DNA of 64,000 bases from Hyphomonadaceae bacterium (GTDB lineage: Bacteria; Pseudomonadota; Alphaproteobacteria; Rhizobiales; Hyphomicrobiaceae). This document shows, in pieces, positions 31,381 to 40,858 of the stretch; within the stretch, counting starts at the first letter, position 1, and every line of letters starts with the position of its first letter. The position numbers and the translations under genes were made by a program. The notes under the pieces were generated by a model. That model was not told where the DNA came from and did no database searches. It saw only the letters and a list, made by a program, of their open reading frames with translations. The stretch covers positions 62,001 to 126,000 of the forward strand of contig JAIEQJ010000026.1 of NCBI GenBank assembly GCA_019747815.1, written 5' to 3'.

Positions 31381-31414
31381 GATAGAAATTATCGTCTCAA
31401 TAGACGCGGTCTAT
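31381..31414. promoter_or_regulatory. Candidate LysR-type regulator binding region (ATAGAC-GCG-GTCTAT plus GATA-N5-TATC)
   Basis: Perfect dyad at 31400-31414 fits the T-N11-A rule; second dyad GATAGAAATTATC at 31381-31393. Confidence 0.6.
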
Positions 31415-32343
31415 GGTGAGGTGCCGACTTTCCCCGTGACGCCGTAGGTGGTCCGGATCATCGCCGCCATGCGTTCCGCGGCGGCGGAGCGCTGGCCATG
31501 CCGGCGCCACAAGATGGCCACCATCCGCCGCGGCACCGGATCATGCAGGTCGATCAAGTGAACGCCCTTGGCGCTGGAGATCGCGCCGTTGGACAGGACG
31601 GCGGCGAATCTCGAGCTGCGGACGATGGCGAGGATGGGCTCGATCGCGTTCATCTCCAGCACGATATTGGCCGCGAGCCGCGCTTGGCGGAAGTGATTGT
31701 CGACGAACTGACGGGCGGCGAATTCCGGTGTCAGCAGAACGAGCGGGATCTCCGCCAGCGCCCCCATCGGCACCGATCTGCGTCCCGCCCAGGGATGGTC
31801 CGGCCCGACGATCAGCACGAGCGTCTCCTCGGTGAGCGTCTCGACCGCAATATGCTCCGAGTCATCCGAGACGTAGGCGATCGCCAGATCGAGCTCGCCC
31901 GCCACCAGCGCCCGCTCCATTTCCAGGCGTGGGATCACACGCGCCACCACCCGCACACCCGGGTAGCGGGAGGCGAATTCCGACAGCGCATTGGGCAGCA
32001 TAGAGCTGGAAAAGGAGTGCGATACCGCCATCCGCAGCGTGCCGCGCATCAGGCCTTCCAGCTCGGAGAGCGCGAGCGCGCCCAGCTCCAGCTCCTTCAG
32101 CATGCGCTCGCAATAGGGCCGGAACAGCGATCCGGCTTGCGAAAGCTCGACATCCTTCGACCGGCGTTCGAACAGCACCGCGCCAATCGCCATCTCGAGC
32201 TGCTTGATCTGATGCGACAGCGTCGGCTGGGTGACGTTCAGCCGCTCGGCCGCAAGCGTGAAGCTGCGCGCGTCCGCGAGTGCGAGGAAATACCGGAGAT
32301 GCCGGAGTTCGATCAGGCGCGACGGATCGGGAGCATCACGCAC
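31411..32343 (-). CDS. LysR-family transcriptional regulator
   Basis: LRHLRYFLALADARSFTLAAERLNVTQPTLSHQIKQLEMAIGAVLFERR. Confidence 0.94.
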   Translation of the reverse strand: MRDAPDPSRLIELRHLRYFLALADARSFTLAAERLNVTQPTLSHQIKQLEMAIGAVLFERRSKDVELSQAGSLFRPYCERMLKELELGALALSELEGLMRGTLRMAVSHSFSSSMLPNALSEFASRYPGVRVVARVIPRLEMERALVAGELDLAIAYVSDDSEHIAVETLTEETLVLIVGPDHPWAGRRSVPMGALAEIPLVLLTPEFAARQFVDNHFRQARLAANIVLEMNAIEPILAIVRSSRFAAVLSNGAISSAKGVHLIDLHDPVPRRMVAILWRRHGQRSAAAERMAAMIRTTYGVTGKVGTSP

Positions 32344-32501
32344 AGGCGGAGAACCAGCCCCTAGTTTCCAATTCGCTCATAGTAGAGGCTGCACGGTGAT
32401 ACGCAAGCCGGGCCGGGCGTCCTGTGCTGCCGCGGGCTCAAACTTGCACTCAACCCTTCTCGATGCGCGCCAGGGCGCTCAATGAGCATGCACTGAATGC
32501 G

Positions 32502-33245
32502 TTACTGGGTGCCGGCAAGATACAAGGGATAGACCTCGTCGAAGGAGCCGGTCTTGCGGATTTGGCCATGGTCCAGCCAAACGAGCTTGTTGCACAGGCT
32601 CTGCATAATCAGCGCATTGTGGGTGGCCAGAACCAGGATCTTGACGCGTTGCAAGAGGGCGGCGAGGCGCGCATGGGCCTTGGCGATGAAATGCGCATCT
32701 CCCGCGCCGATCATCTCGTCCATGACGATAATATCGGGCTCGACCGCCGTGGAGATCGCAAACGCCAATCTCAGGAACATGCCGGTAGAATAGGTGCGCA
32801 CGGGCATTCTCAAGAACTCTCCGAGTTCCGAGAACTCCTCGATCGAAGGCGAAAGCCTCTTGGCCTCGGCAAACGAGAGGCCCATGAACACGGAGCGAAA
32901 GACGATGTTGTCCACGCCGGAGGCTTCCGGGTCCATTCCCAAGGTGATATCGGTAAAGGACGAAAGCCGGCCGTCGATCGAAAGGGCGCCATGAGAGGGC
33001 TGATACACGCCGGCCAGCACGCGCAGCAGCGTTGTCTTGCCGGCGCCGTTATGCCCCACGATGCCGACACGGTCGCCATCCTGCAAGTCCAGATTTACGT
33101 CTTCCAGCGCACGGACCACGATGCATTTCTTGTACTCCGCAAGCCGACCGCCGATGGCCGCCAGCATGTGGAGCTGCAGTGAGCGGGAGCTGCCATTATG
33201 CACGGGAAACTCAACCGCAACGTCGGACAATTTGATGTGCGCCAT
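32502..33245 (-). CDS. Polysaccharide ABC exporter ATP-binding protein (Wzt/KpsT-like, short form)
   Basis: GIVGHNGAGKTTLLRVLAGVYQPSHG, YSTGMFLRLAFAISTAVEPDIIVMDEMIGAGD; 247 aa, no C-terminal carbohydrate-binding extension. Confidence 0.88.
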   Translation of the reverse strand: MAHIKLSDVAVEFPVHNGSSRSLQLHMLAAIGGRLAEYKKCIVVRALEDVNLDLQDGDRVGIVGHNGAGKTTLLRVLAGVYQPSHGALSIDGRLSSFTDITLGMDPEASGVDNIVFRSVFMGLSFAEAKRLSPSIEEFSELGEFLRMPVRTYSTGMFLRLAFAISTAVEPDIIVMDEMIGAGDAHFIAKAHARLAALLQRVKILVLATHNALIMQSLCNKLVWLDHGQIRKTGSFDEVYPLYLAGTQ

Positions 33246-33253
33246 GGCTCTTC

Positions 33254-34120
33254 CTACAGCCAGTAGACGAGGCGTCGCCTAAAGCGACCGATGATCGTCA
33301 GCGCGAGCAGAAGGCCGCCAATCGAGACACCGACTGCAGCAAGCCAGCCTTCGAGCGGCACTGTGCGCCCGAGCAAGGGATCCCGGACCACCGCCATCAG
33401 AACGGCGAGAGGGTTCCATTCCGCATACGCGCGCAGTTCCTGCGGCAGCATTTCCGGCTTCCAGAGAACAGGGGTCACGAACATGGCGACATGCAGGACG
33501 CTGTTGACAATCTGAACGACATCGCGAAAGCGGGCGCAGAGAATGGCAACGACGAAGCTGCTCCAAAAGCATGCGACAAGCAGGAGCGCGAGCCCGGGAA
33601 GAGCGAGCAGGGCGTTCATGGTCACCGGAGTGCCAAGCGCGACGGTCAACAGAATCGGGAACACGATGTTCAGCAGCAGCGTAATCGTGTGGCGATAGAG
33701 CATTGAGAGAAGAACCGTCGAGGCGGCCATATATTGATTGAGGAAGTAGTGGCCGTTTGCGGGCAGTATGGTGGTGGCCTCGCCCAGAACCCCAGACATG
33801 AGCTGCCAAATTAGCAATCCAAGGGCCACGAACGGCACAATATCGTGCACCGGCAATTGCCAGAGGTAGGACCACACCAGCCCTATGCTCGAGATCATGA
33901 CGACGCTCGAGATCATGATCCAGAATTGGCCGAGCTTGGAGCGGGCATACCGCCGGCGCATGTCGGAGGAACCCATGAGATACCAGATGCGCCACTGACG
34001 GCACCCATCGAGAATATCGCGTGCCCCGGCCAGGGAAGTGGCAAGCAGATTGCTGCGGTCCTTGGGTTGATCGGCGAATGCCAGTAGCGACACCGGAAAC
34101 CTCCGTGCTCCAGGCTGCAT
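33254..34120 (-). CDS. Polysaccharide ABC exporter permease (Wzm/KpsM-like)
   Basis: RYARSKLGQFWIMISSVVMI, about six TM segments, VTPVLWKPEMLP...NPLAVLMAVVRDPLLG. Confidence 0.88.
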   Translation of the reverse strand: MQPGARRFPVSLLAFADQPKDRSNLLATSLAGARDILDGCRQWRIWYLMGSSDMRRRYARSKLGQFWIMISSVVMISSIGLVWSYLWQLPVHDIVPFVALGLLIWQLMSGVLGEATTILPANGHYFLNQYMAASTVLLSMLYRHTITLLLNIVFPILLTVALGTPVTMNALLALPGLALLLVACFWSSFVVAILCARFRDVVQIVNSVLHVAMFVTPVLWKPEMLPQELRAYAEWNPLAVLMAVVRDPLLGRTVPLEGWLAAVGVSIGGLLLALTIIGRFRRRLVYWL

Positions 34121-34668
34121 CCCTCAGCAAAGACGATGGGGGCTCATGTGCTCACGGCGACGCCTGCACGGGGCGCAAGCCCCACCGCTCTACACAGTCC
34201 AGGCGCAGTCAGCCGATCGGTCCACGCTCCGAGAGCGCGATACAGCAAGAAGCATTGTTCCCTCCGAACTCGTGCCACCGAGCGTTGAAGCCTCCGCTCT
34301 CCCCAATCCCCCTACCTCGCAGCGCTGTCGGCGTTCTCAAGCGTCGGCAACGGCGAGCTGCTACGCACGGCCCAAGCTCACGCGACACCAGATGAGGCAA
34401 TCGAGTCTTCTATTCAATATAGAACATGGAATATTATGTGCTTGATATTGCATTAGAGTTGGAAACCATAATCCCAAGGTTGGGCAAATTCAATATTATC
34501 AAAGACGCCGAATAAAACTCCTGGTGATAATGCATCACAGGCTCACCGCACGGCGTTAGGGTGCGGAAAACGCTGCCCCTGCACCGTGATCCGGGAAGCC
34601 GTCGACGGCTCGCGCGATCCGCGTCCCGTGGACAGGTGCATTCGCCGCGCAGGCACCACCGCTGTCCA

Positions 34669-37641
34669 CTACCTGGCCGCGCCGTCTGCCCGAGACAAGG
34701 CATCTCTGAGAATGCCGGCCACATGGCGGGCAACACGACCCGTACCATCCTGGATCTGATGCCGGCAGGAAAATCCATCTGCGGCAATGATCGTCTCCGG
34801 CGCAGCCCTGCGGACGGCTGGCAGCAGAGAAAGCTCGCCCATGCGCATGGACACCTCGTAGGTATCCGCGCCGTAGCCGAAGGCGCCGGCCATCCCGCAA
34901 CAGCTCGACTCCACCAGCTCGACGCTCAGGCCCTCTATGAGCCCCAGTGTGGACTGAATGGCGCCCATGGCGCCGAATGCCTTCTGGTGGCAGTGGCCGT
35001 GCAGGAGGACTTTGTGCTGACTTGCAGCAATGGGCTTTGAAATGCGTCCGGCAGCGACCTCGCGAGCCAGGAACTCCTCAAAGAGCAAAGCCTGCGAGGA
35101 GAGCCGCGCCGTCTCCGCGCCGGGCAGCATGGACAGAAACTCGTCACGCAGCGTGAGCAGGCAGGAAGGTTCGAGCCCGACGATGGGCACGCCGCGCTCG
35201 AAGAGCGGCGCCGCGGCCGCCAGGACCCGGCGCGCCTCGGTGCGAGCTTCATCGACAAGCCCCGCCGATAAAAACGTGCGGCCGCAGCACAGGGGCCGGC
35301 CGCCGTCAGCGGCTGCCAGCACCCTCACGCGGTAGCCGAGCCGGATCAGGACTTCGACAGCGGCGTGCAGGTTTTCAGGCTCGAAGTAGGTGTTGAACGT
35401 ATCGGCAAAGAGGGCGACGTCGCGTTCGCCAGCGGCATCCCCGTCCTGTTGGCGGGAAGGCGAGCCGGCGGCGGACCGGGCGGGGCGCTGACGAAATACA
35501 TCACGGCGCCAGCGGGGAAGACAGCGCTTGGCCGAGAGGCCCGTGAGGCCCTGCGCAAGCCACGCAGCGCCGGGAACGGCGTCGCGAGCATTCAGCAAGG
35601 GCGCCATGCGAGCAGCCTGGACGGCGTAGCGCGGCAAGTAGGCGACCAGCCGATCGCGCAACGTCAAGCCGCGGCGCTTGTTGGCAGCGGCCAGCACCTC
35701 GATCTTCATCTTCGCCATGTCGACGCCAGTCGGACATTCGCGCCGGCAGCCCTTGCAGGAGACGCAAAGCTTCATGGTCTCCAGCATGTCATCGGAGGCC
35801 AGAGCATCCGGCCCCAGTTGGCCGGAGATGGCAAGACGCAGGGAGTTGGCGCGGCCGCGCGTGACGTCGCGCTCGTTGCCCGTGACGCGGAACGACGGGC
35901 ACATCACATTGGAGACATGCTTGCGGCACTCGCCGTTGTTGTTGCACATCTCGACGGCGCCTTGAAAACCGCCGCCGGCACCGGGATAGGCCGACCAGTC
36001 GAGCTCCGTTGCGATCTGGGGCACGTGGTAGCCGGGCTTGAAGCGGAACAGCGTGCGATCATCCATGCGCGGCGCGCGCACGATCTTGCCGGGATTCATC
36101 AACCCCGAGGGATCGAAGCGGTCCTTGACCTCCTCGAACAGGCGCACGGTCTTGGCGCCGTACATCTGCTCATGGAACTCGGAGCGGACCAGGCCGTCGC
36201 CGTGCTCGCCGGAGTGGGCGCCCTTGTACTCTTTCACCATGGCGAACGCCTCCTCGGCGATGGCGCGCATGGCGCTGGCATCCTTCTCCAGCTTCAGGTT
36301 GAGGATCGGCCGCACATGCAGGCAGCCGACAGAGGCGTGCGCATACCAGGTGCCCTTGGTGCCGTGCCTGGCGAACACGGCGGTGAGGCGCTCCGTATAG
36401 TCCGCAAGGTGCGCGAGCGGCACCGCGCAGTCCTCGATGAAGGACACGGGTTTGCCCTCGCTCTTCATCGACATCATGATGTTGAGACCGGAGGCACGCA
36501 CCTCCCACACGGCCTTCTGGCCGGCAGCGTCTGGCACCTTCACGACGCTGCGCGGATGGCCGAGATCCCCCATCACTTCATCCAGCCGGTCGAGGCGGCG
36601 CAAGCTCTCGGCCTGATCGTCCTCGGCAAACTCGACCAGCAGGAGGGCATCGGGCTGGCCCTGGACGTACGTCTCCATCACCGGCCGGAACATGGCAATG
36701 TCGCGGGCGAGCTCGATCAGCGTGCGATCGACCACCTCGACCGCAACCGGGCCCAGCTTGACGATGTGCTGGGTTGCCTCCATCGCCTGGCGGAACGTGG
36801 CGAAATGGCAAATGCCCAGCGCCTTGTTCCTGGGCAGCGGCGCCAGCTTCAACGCGATGCGTCGTGAGATAGCCAGCGTGCCCTCCGACCCGCACAGCAG
36901 CGTGGCCAGGTTGATCGGCCCTTTAGCGGGTGCCAGCGCGTCGATGAGATAGCCGCCCACGCGGCGCGACACGCCGGGAAAGGCTTGCGCAATGTGGTCC
37001 GCCTCACGCCGGCCCAGCGCGATGAGGTCGCGCATAAGCTCGCGGGCGGCATCCGGAACGTTGCGTCCATCGCCGCTGCCGGCCTCGGCAAATCGCGCGT
37101 CCGTTCCATCGGCCAGGATCGCATCGATGGCCAGCACATTGTCGCGCATGATGCCGTAGCGGATGGAGCGGGTGCCGCAGGAGTTGTTGCCCGTCATGCC
37201 GCCGATGGTTGCGCGGCTGGCGGTGGAGACATCGACCGGGAACCAGAGGCCGGAGGGCTTGAGCTGGCGGTTCAGCTCATCGAGCACGATCCCCGGCTCG
37301 ACAACGCAGGTCTTCGCGGTCGCGTCGAAGGCGACCAGCCGATTCAGATACTTGCTGAAATCCATGACCAGCGCGCGGCCCACGGTCTGACCGGATTGGG
37401 ACGTGGCGCCGCCGCGCGGCAGCACGGGCACCCCCTCCTCCCGCGCCATGGCCATCGCTGCGCGAACGTCGTCATCGGTCCTGGGGACCACCACACCTAC
37501 GGGCTCGATCTGATAGTGGGAGGCGTCCGTGGCATAGCGGCCGCGGCTGAAGCGGTCGAACAGCACGTCGCCTTGCAGCTCGCCCTTGAGCCGGGCGGCC
37601 AGACGGTGCGAGGTGGGGGTGGTCTTGGTTGCTCCGGCCAT
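34669..37641 (-). CDS. FAD-binding / Fe-S oxidoreductase (YdiJ-like D-2-hydroxyacid dehydrogenase)
   Basis: FAD domain (VLPRGGATSQSGQTVG), FAD-oxidase C domain, CNNNGECRKH...MCPSFRVTGNE, CVSCKGCRRECPTGVDM, CCG-type C-terminus (SSCCGMAGAFGY). Start at MAGATKTTPTS. Confidence 0.88.
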   Translation of the reverse strand: MAGATKTTPTSHRLAARLKGELQGDVLFDRFSRGRYATDASHYQIEPVGVVVPRTDDDVRAAMAMAREEGVPVLPRGGATSQSGQTVGRALVMDFSKYLNRLVAFDATAKTCVVEPGIVLDELNRQLKPSGLWFPVDVSTASRATIGGMTGNNSCGTRSIRYGIMRDNVLAIDAILADGTDARFAEAGSGDGRNVPDAARELMRDLIALGRREADHIAQAFPGVSRRVGGYLIDALAPAKGPINLATLLCGSEGTLAISRRIALKLAPLPRNKALGICHFATFRQAMEATQHIVKLGPVAVEVVDRTLIELARDIAMFRPVMETYVQGQPDALLLVEFAEDDQAESLRRLDRLDEVMGDLGHPRSVVKVPDAAGQKAVWEVRASGLNIMMSMKSEGKPVSFIEDCAVPLAHLADYTERLTAVFARHGTKGTWYAHASVGCLHVRPILNLKLEKDASAMRAIAEEAFAMVKEYKGAHSGEHGDGLVRSEFHEQMYGAKTVRLFEEVKDRFDPSGLMNPGKIVRAPRMDDRTLFRFKPGYHVPQIATELDWSAYPGAGGGFQGAVEMCNNNGECRKHVSNVMCPSFRVTGNERDVTRGRANSLRLAISGQLGPDALASDDMLETMKLCVSCKGCRRECPTGVDMAKMKIEVLAAANKRRGLTLRDRLVAYLPRYAVQAARMAPLLNARDAVPGAAWLAQGLTGLSAKRCLPRWRRDVFRQRPARSAAGSPSRQQDGDAAGERDVALFADTFNTYFEPENLHAAVEVLIRLGYRVRVLAAADGGRPLCCGRTFLSAGLVDEARTEARRVLAAAAPLFERGVPIVGLEPSCLLTLRDEFLSMLPGAETARLSSQALLFEEFLAREVAAGRISKPIAASQHKVLLHGHCHQKAFGAMGAIQSTLGLIEGLSVELVESSCCGMAGAFGYGADTYEVSMRMGELSLLPAVRRAAPETIIAADGFSCRHQIQDGTGRVARHVAGILRDALSRADGAAR

Positions 37642-37869
37642 CGTCCGGTCATGCCGGTTCTCGGCACCCCACGCAAGACGGACGTGGCATGGCAACCACC
37701 CCGCCAAGTTAGCGCCCTGCCCGCACCCAGCGACTTGACACCCTGCTCTCCAGCGGGAACGGCGCGCATTTCGCAAGGGCCGCCGGTGGCGCAGCATGGC
37801 TCAGATGCACCTCTGTTGGCTTCTGGCCAGAACGCTGCTTAGGTAGGCCGGTGAGCACGGAGCCCTCCG

Positions 37870-39063
37870 ATGTCGAACGAGCCACGCCGCGCGGGCCGCC
37901 ATTTCCTGCAGATTCCGGGGCCAACGCCCGTTCCAGACCGAATTCTGCGGGCCATGGACATGCCGGTCATCGATCACCGCGGCCCTCAGTTCAGCAAGCT
38001 GGGCCTCAAGGTACTCTCCGGCATCAAGACCATCTTCAAGACGAGCCATCCCGTGGTGATCTATCCCTCGTCGGGGACCGGGGCGTGGGAGGCCGCGCTG
38101 CTCAACACCCTTTCGCCCGGCGACAAAGTTTTGATGTACGAGACCGGGCACTTCGCGACGCTTTGGAAGACCATCGCCGTCAAGCTTGGCCTGCAGCCGG
38201 AGTTCATCGCGTCGGACTGGCGCAGCGGGGCCGACGCCGGCACGATCGAGGCGCGCCTCAAGGCGGACAAGAGCCACACGATCAAGGCGGTGTGTGTGGT
38301 GCACAACGAGACGTCCACGGGGGCCACCTCGCGCATCGACGAAGTGCGCAAGGCCATGGATGCAGCCATGCACCCCGCCCTGTTGATGGTGGACACCATC
38401 TCCTCATTGGCATCGGTCGACTACCGCCATGACGAGTGGGGTGTGGATGTCACCGTGGGCGGCTCGCAAAAGGGGCTGATGCTCCCGCCAGGGCTGGGCT
38501 TCAACGCCGTGAGCCAGAAGGCACTGGCGGCCAGCAAGACGGGCAAGCTGCCGAAAGCCTATTTCGGCTGGGAGGAGATGCTGGCATCCAACAAGGACGG
38601 CTTCTTCCCCTATACGCCGGCCACAAACCTGCTCTACGGCCTGGCCGAGGCGATCGACATGCTGCATGAGGAGGGTCTGGATCGCGTGTTCGCGCGACAT
38701 GAGCGGCATGCCGAGGGGGTGCGGCGGGCCGTTCGCACCTGGGGGCTCGAGATCCTGTGCAAGGACCCCAAATACTACTCGCCCGTGCTGACGGGCGTCG
38801 TCATGCCCGAAGGGCATAATGCCGACACCCTGCGCAGGACCGCGCTGGACCACTTCGATGTGTCGCTGGGCACAGGGCTGGCCAAAGTGGCGGGCAAGGT
38901 GTTTCGTATCGGCCATCTGGGCGATACGAACGATCTCACCATCATCGGCACGCTGGCCGGCGTGGAGATGGCCCTGTCGCTCGCCGACGTGCCGCACATG
39001 GCCGGCGGGGTTGCTGCCGCCATGGCCTATTTCACCAAGACGTCAAAGGCGGGCAGCACGTAA
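37870..39063 (+). CDS. sgaA: Serine-glyoxylate aminotransferase
   Basis: QIPGPTPVPDRILRAM, YPSSGTGAWEAAL, PLP-Lys region VTVGGSQKGLMLPPGLGF. Confidence 0.9.
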   Translation: MSNEPRRAGRHFLQIPGPTPVPDRILRAMDMPVIDHRGPQFSKLGLKVLSGIKTIFKTSHPVVIYPSSGTGAWEAALLNTLSPGDKVLMYETGHFATLWKTIAVKLGLQPEFIASDWRSGADAGTIEARLKADKSHTIKAVCVVHNETSTGATSRIDEVRKAMDAAMHPALLMVDTISSLASVDYRHDEWGVDVTVGGSQKGLMLPPGLGFNAVSQKALAASKTGKLPKAYFGWEEMLASNKDGFFPYTPATNLLYGLAEAIDMLHEEGLDRVFARHERHAEGVRRAVRTWGLEILCKDPKYYSPVLTGVVMPEGHNADTLRRTALDHFDVSLGTGLAKVAGKVFRIGHLGDTNDLTIIGTLAGVEMALSLADVPHMAGGVAAAMAYFTKTSKAGST

Positions 39064-39085
39064 GACCCGCATCGATCAGGAGCAT

Positions 39086-39886
39086 ATGAGCACGATGAAA
39101 GACACCCCCAGCGATGACCTGCTGTACGAGGTGAAGGATCAGGTCGGCCTTGTCACCTTCAACCGGCCGACAGCGCACAACGCGCTCACGTTCGAGATGT
39201 ATGATCGACTCGGCGAGATTTGCGCCAGCGTGCCGAGCGACAGATCGGTGCGGGCCATCATCATCACCGGCGCAGGCGGACGCGCCTTCGGCGCCGGCAC
39301 GGACATCTCCCTGTTTCGCGACTTCAGCTCGGCCGAGCAGGGGCTGGCCTATGAAGCGCGCATGGAACGGATGTTCGCCAAGCTGGAGCGGTGCCCGGTG
39401 CCCACCATTGCCGCAATACCCGGCATTTGCACGGGCGGCGCAGCGGTCATCGCCGCCGCATGCGACCTGCGCATTGCCACACGCAGCATGAAGTTCGGGT
39501 TTCCCATCGCCCGCACGCTCGCCAATTGTCTTTCAGCCGCCAACATCGCCCGCGTCGCCATGTTGACGGGGGTGGGCCGCGCCATGGACATGCTGATGAC
39601 GACGCGCCTCATCGAAGCGGACGAGGCGCTGACCATCGGACTCGTCAATGAGCTGTTCGACACGCCGGAGGCCCTGATGCAACGCGCCCGCGCGCTGGGT
39701 GCGCAGATCGCCACGCAGGCCCCGCTGACCATGCAGGCCGGCAAGGAGGTGGTGCGGCGCATGCGGGAACGCTTCGGCGGAATTGAGGACAAGGATCTGG
39801 TCGGGTTGTGCTATGGCAGTGCCGATTTTCGCGAGGGGCTCGACGCATTCCTCGGCAAGCGCACCCCGCAGTTCACGGGGCGATAG
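39086..39886 (+). CDS. Enoyl-CoA hydratase/isomerase family protein
   Basis: VGLVTFNRPTAHNALTFEMYDRL, GGRAFGAGTDISLF, GICTGGAAVIAAACDLRIA. Confidence 0.9.
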   Translation: MSTMKDTPSDDLLYEVKDQVGLVTFNRPTAHNALTFEMYDRLGEICASVPSDRSVRAIIITGAGGRAFGAGTDISLFRDFSSAEQGLAYEARMERMFAKLERCPVPTIAAIPGICTGGAAVIAAACDLRIATRSMKFGFPIARTLANCLSAANIARVAMLTGVGRAMDMLMTTRLIEADEALTIGLVNELFDTPEALMQRARALGAQIATQAPLTMQAGKEVVRRMRERFGGIEDKDLVGLCYGSADFREGLDAFLGKRTPQFTGR

Positions 39887-39964
39887 CCTGCTCAATCTGG
39901 GGAATGACGACTGCTCCTGCATCCCGGCGGAACAGGACGGTCCGGGCCACCACTGGAGGACATC

Positions 39965-40852
39965 ATGGCAAAGATCGGAGTGATCGGGCTCGGCAACATG
40001 GGGCTCCCCATGGCCGGCAATCTCCTCAAGAAGGGGCACGAGGTCGCGGGCTTCGACCTGGTGCGGGACAACATGGACCAGGCGGCCGCACGCGGCGTCG
40101 GCGCGCGGCGCTCGGCAGAGGAGGCCGCAACCGGAGTCGATTGCGTGGTAACCATGCTGCCCGCCGGCAGGCATGTGCTGGAGGTCTATGGCTCGGGCAT
40201 CCTGAAGGCCGCCAAACCCGGCACGCTCTTCATCGATTCTTCCACCATAGATGTGAGCGCGGCACGTGCGGCGCACAAGCTGGCCGGCGAGGCGAAGATG
40301 CTCTCCCTCGACGCACCAGTATCGGGCGGCGTGGGCGGCGCCGAAGCAGCGACCCTGACCTTCATGTGCGGCGGCACCAAGGATGCCTTCGGCAAGGCCA
40401 AGCCCATCCTCGAAGCCATGGGCAAGAAGATCGTGCATTGCGGCGACGGCGGCGCCGGACAGGCAGCGAAGATCTGCAACAACATGATGCTCGGCATCAG
40501 CATGATCGGCGTATCAGAGGCCTTCGTGCTGGCAGAGAAGCTCGGCCTGTCGCATCAGGCGCTGTTCGATGTGGCCTCCACCTCGTCGGGTCAATGCTGG
40601 GCGCTGACGAGCTATTGCCCGGTGCCCGGGCCCGTTCCGACATCGCCGGCCAACAACAGCTACAAGCCGGGCTTTGCCTCCGCCCTCATGCTGAAAGACC
40701 TGAAGCTGGCACAGGAAGCGGCGGCGGCGGCAGGCGCCACAACGCCGCTTGGCGCTGCGGCCGCCCAAATCTATGGCATGCACAACGCCTGGGGCGAGGG
40801 CGGCACCGATTTCTCGGGCATCATTCAACTGATCAGGGGCAAGGGAAAGTAG
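39965..40852 (+). CDS. NAD(P)-dependent oxidoreductase, beta-hydroxyacid dehydrogenase family
   Basis: IGVIGLGNMGLPMAGNLLKKGHEVAGFD, DAPVSGGVGGAEAATLTFMCGG, KICNNMMLG. Confidence 0.9.
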   Translation: MAKIGVIGLGNMGLPMAGNLLKKGHEVAGFDLVRDNMDQAAARGVGARRSAEEAATGVDCVVTMLPAGRHVLEVYGSGILKAAKPGTLFIDSSTIDVSAARAAHKLAGEAKMLSLDAPVSGGVGGAEAATLTFMCGGTKDAFGKAKPILEAMGKKIVHCGDGGAGQAAKICNNMMLGISMIGVSEAFVLAEKLGLSHQALFDVASTSSGQCWALTSYCPVPGPVPTSPANNSYKPGFASALMLKDLKLAQEAAAAAGATTPLGAAAAQIYGMHNAWGEGGTDFSGIIQLIRGKGK

Positions 40853-40858
40853 CGGCAT

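Noticed and set aside
33279-34130. Second minus-strand frame over the Wzm-like permease
   Set aside because: Frame 33254-34120 has the TM pattern and family motifs; this one is an out-of-frame shadow.
35365-36867. 500-aa plus-strand ORF
   Set aside because: Antisense to the YdiJ-like gene.
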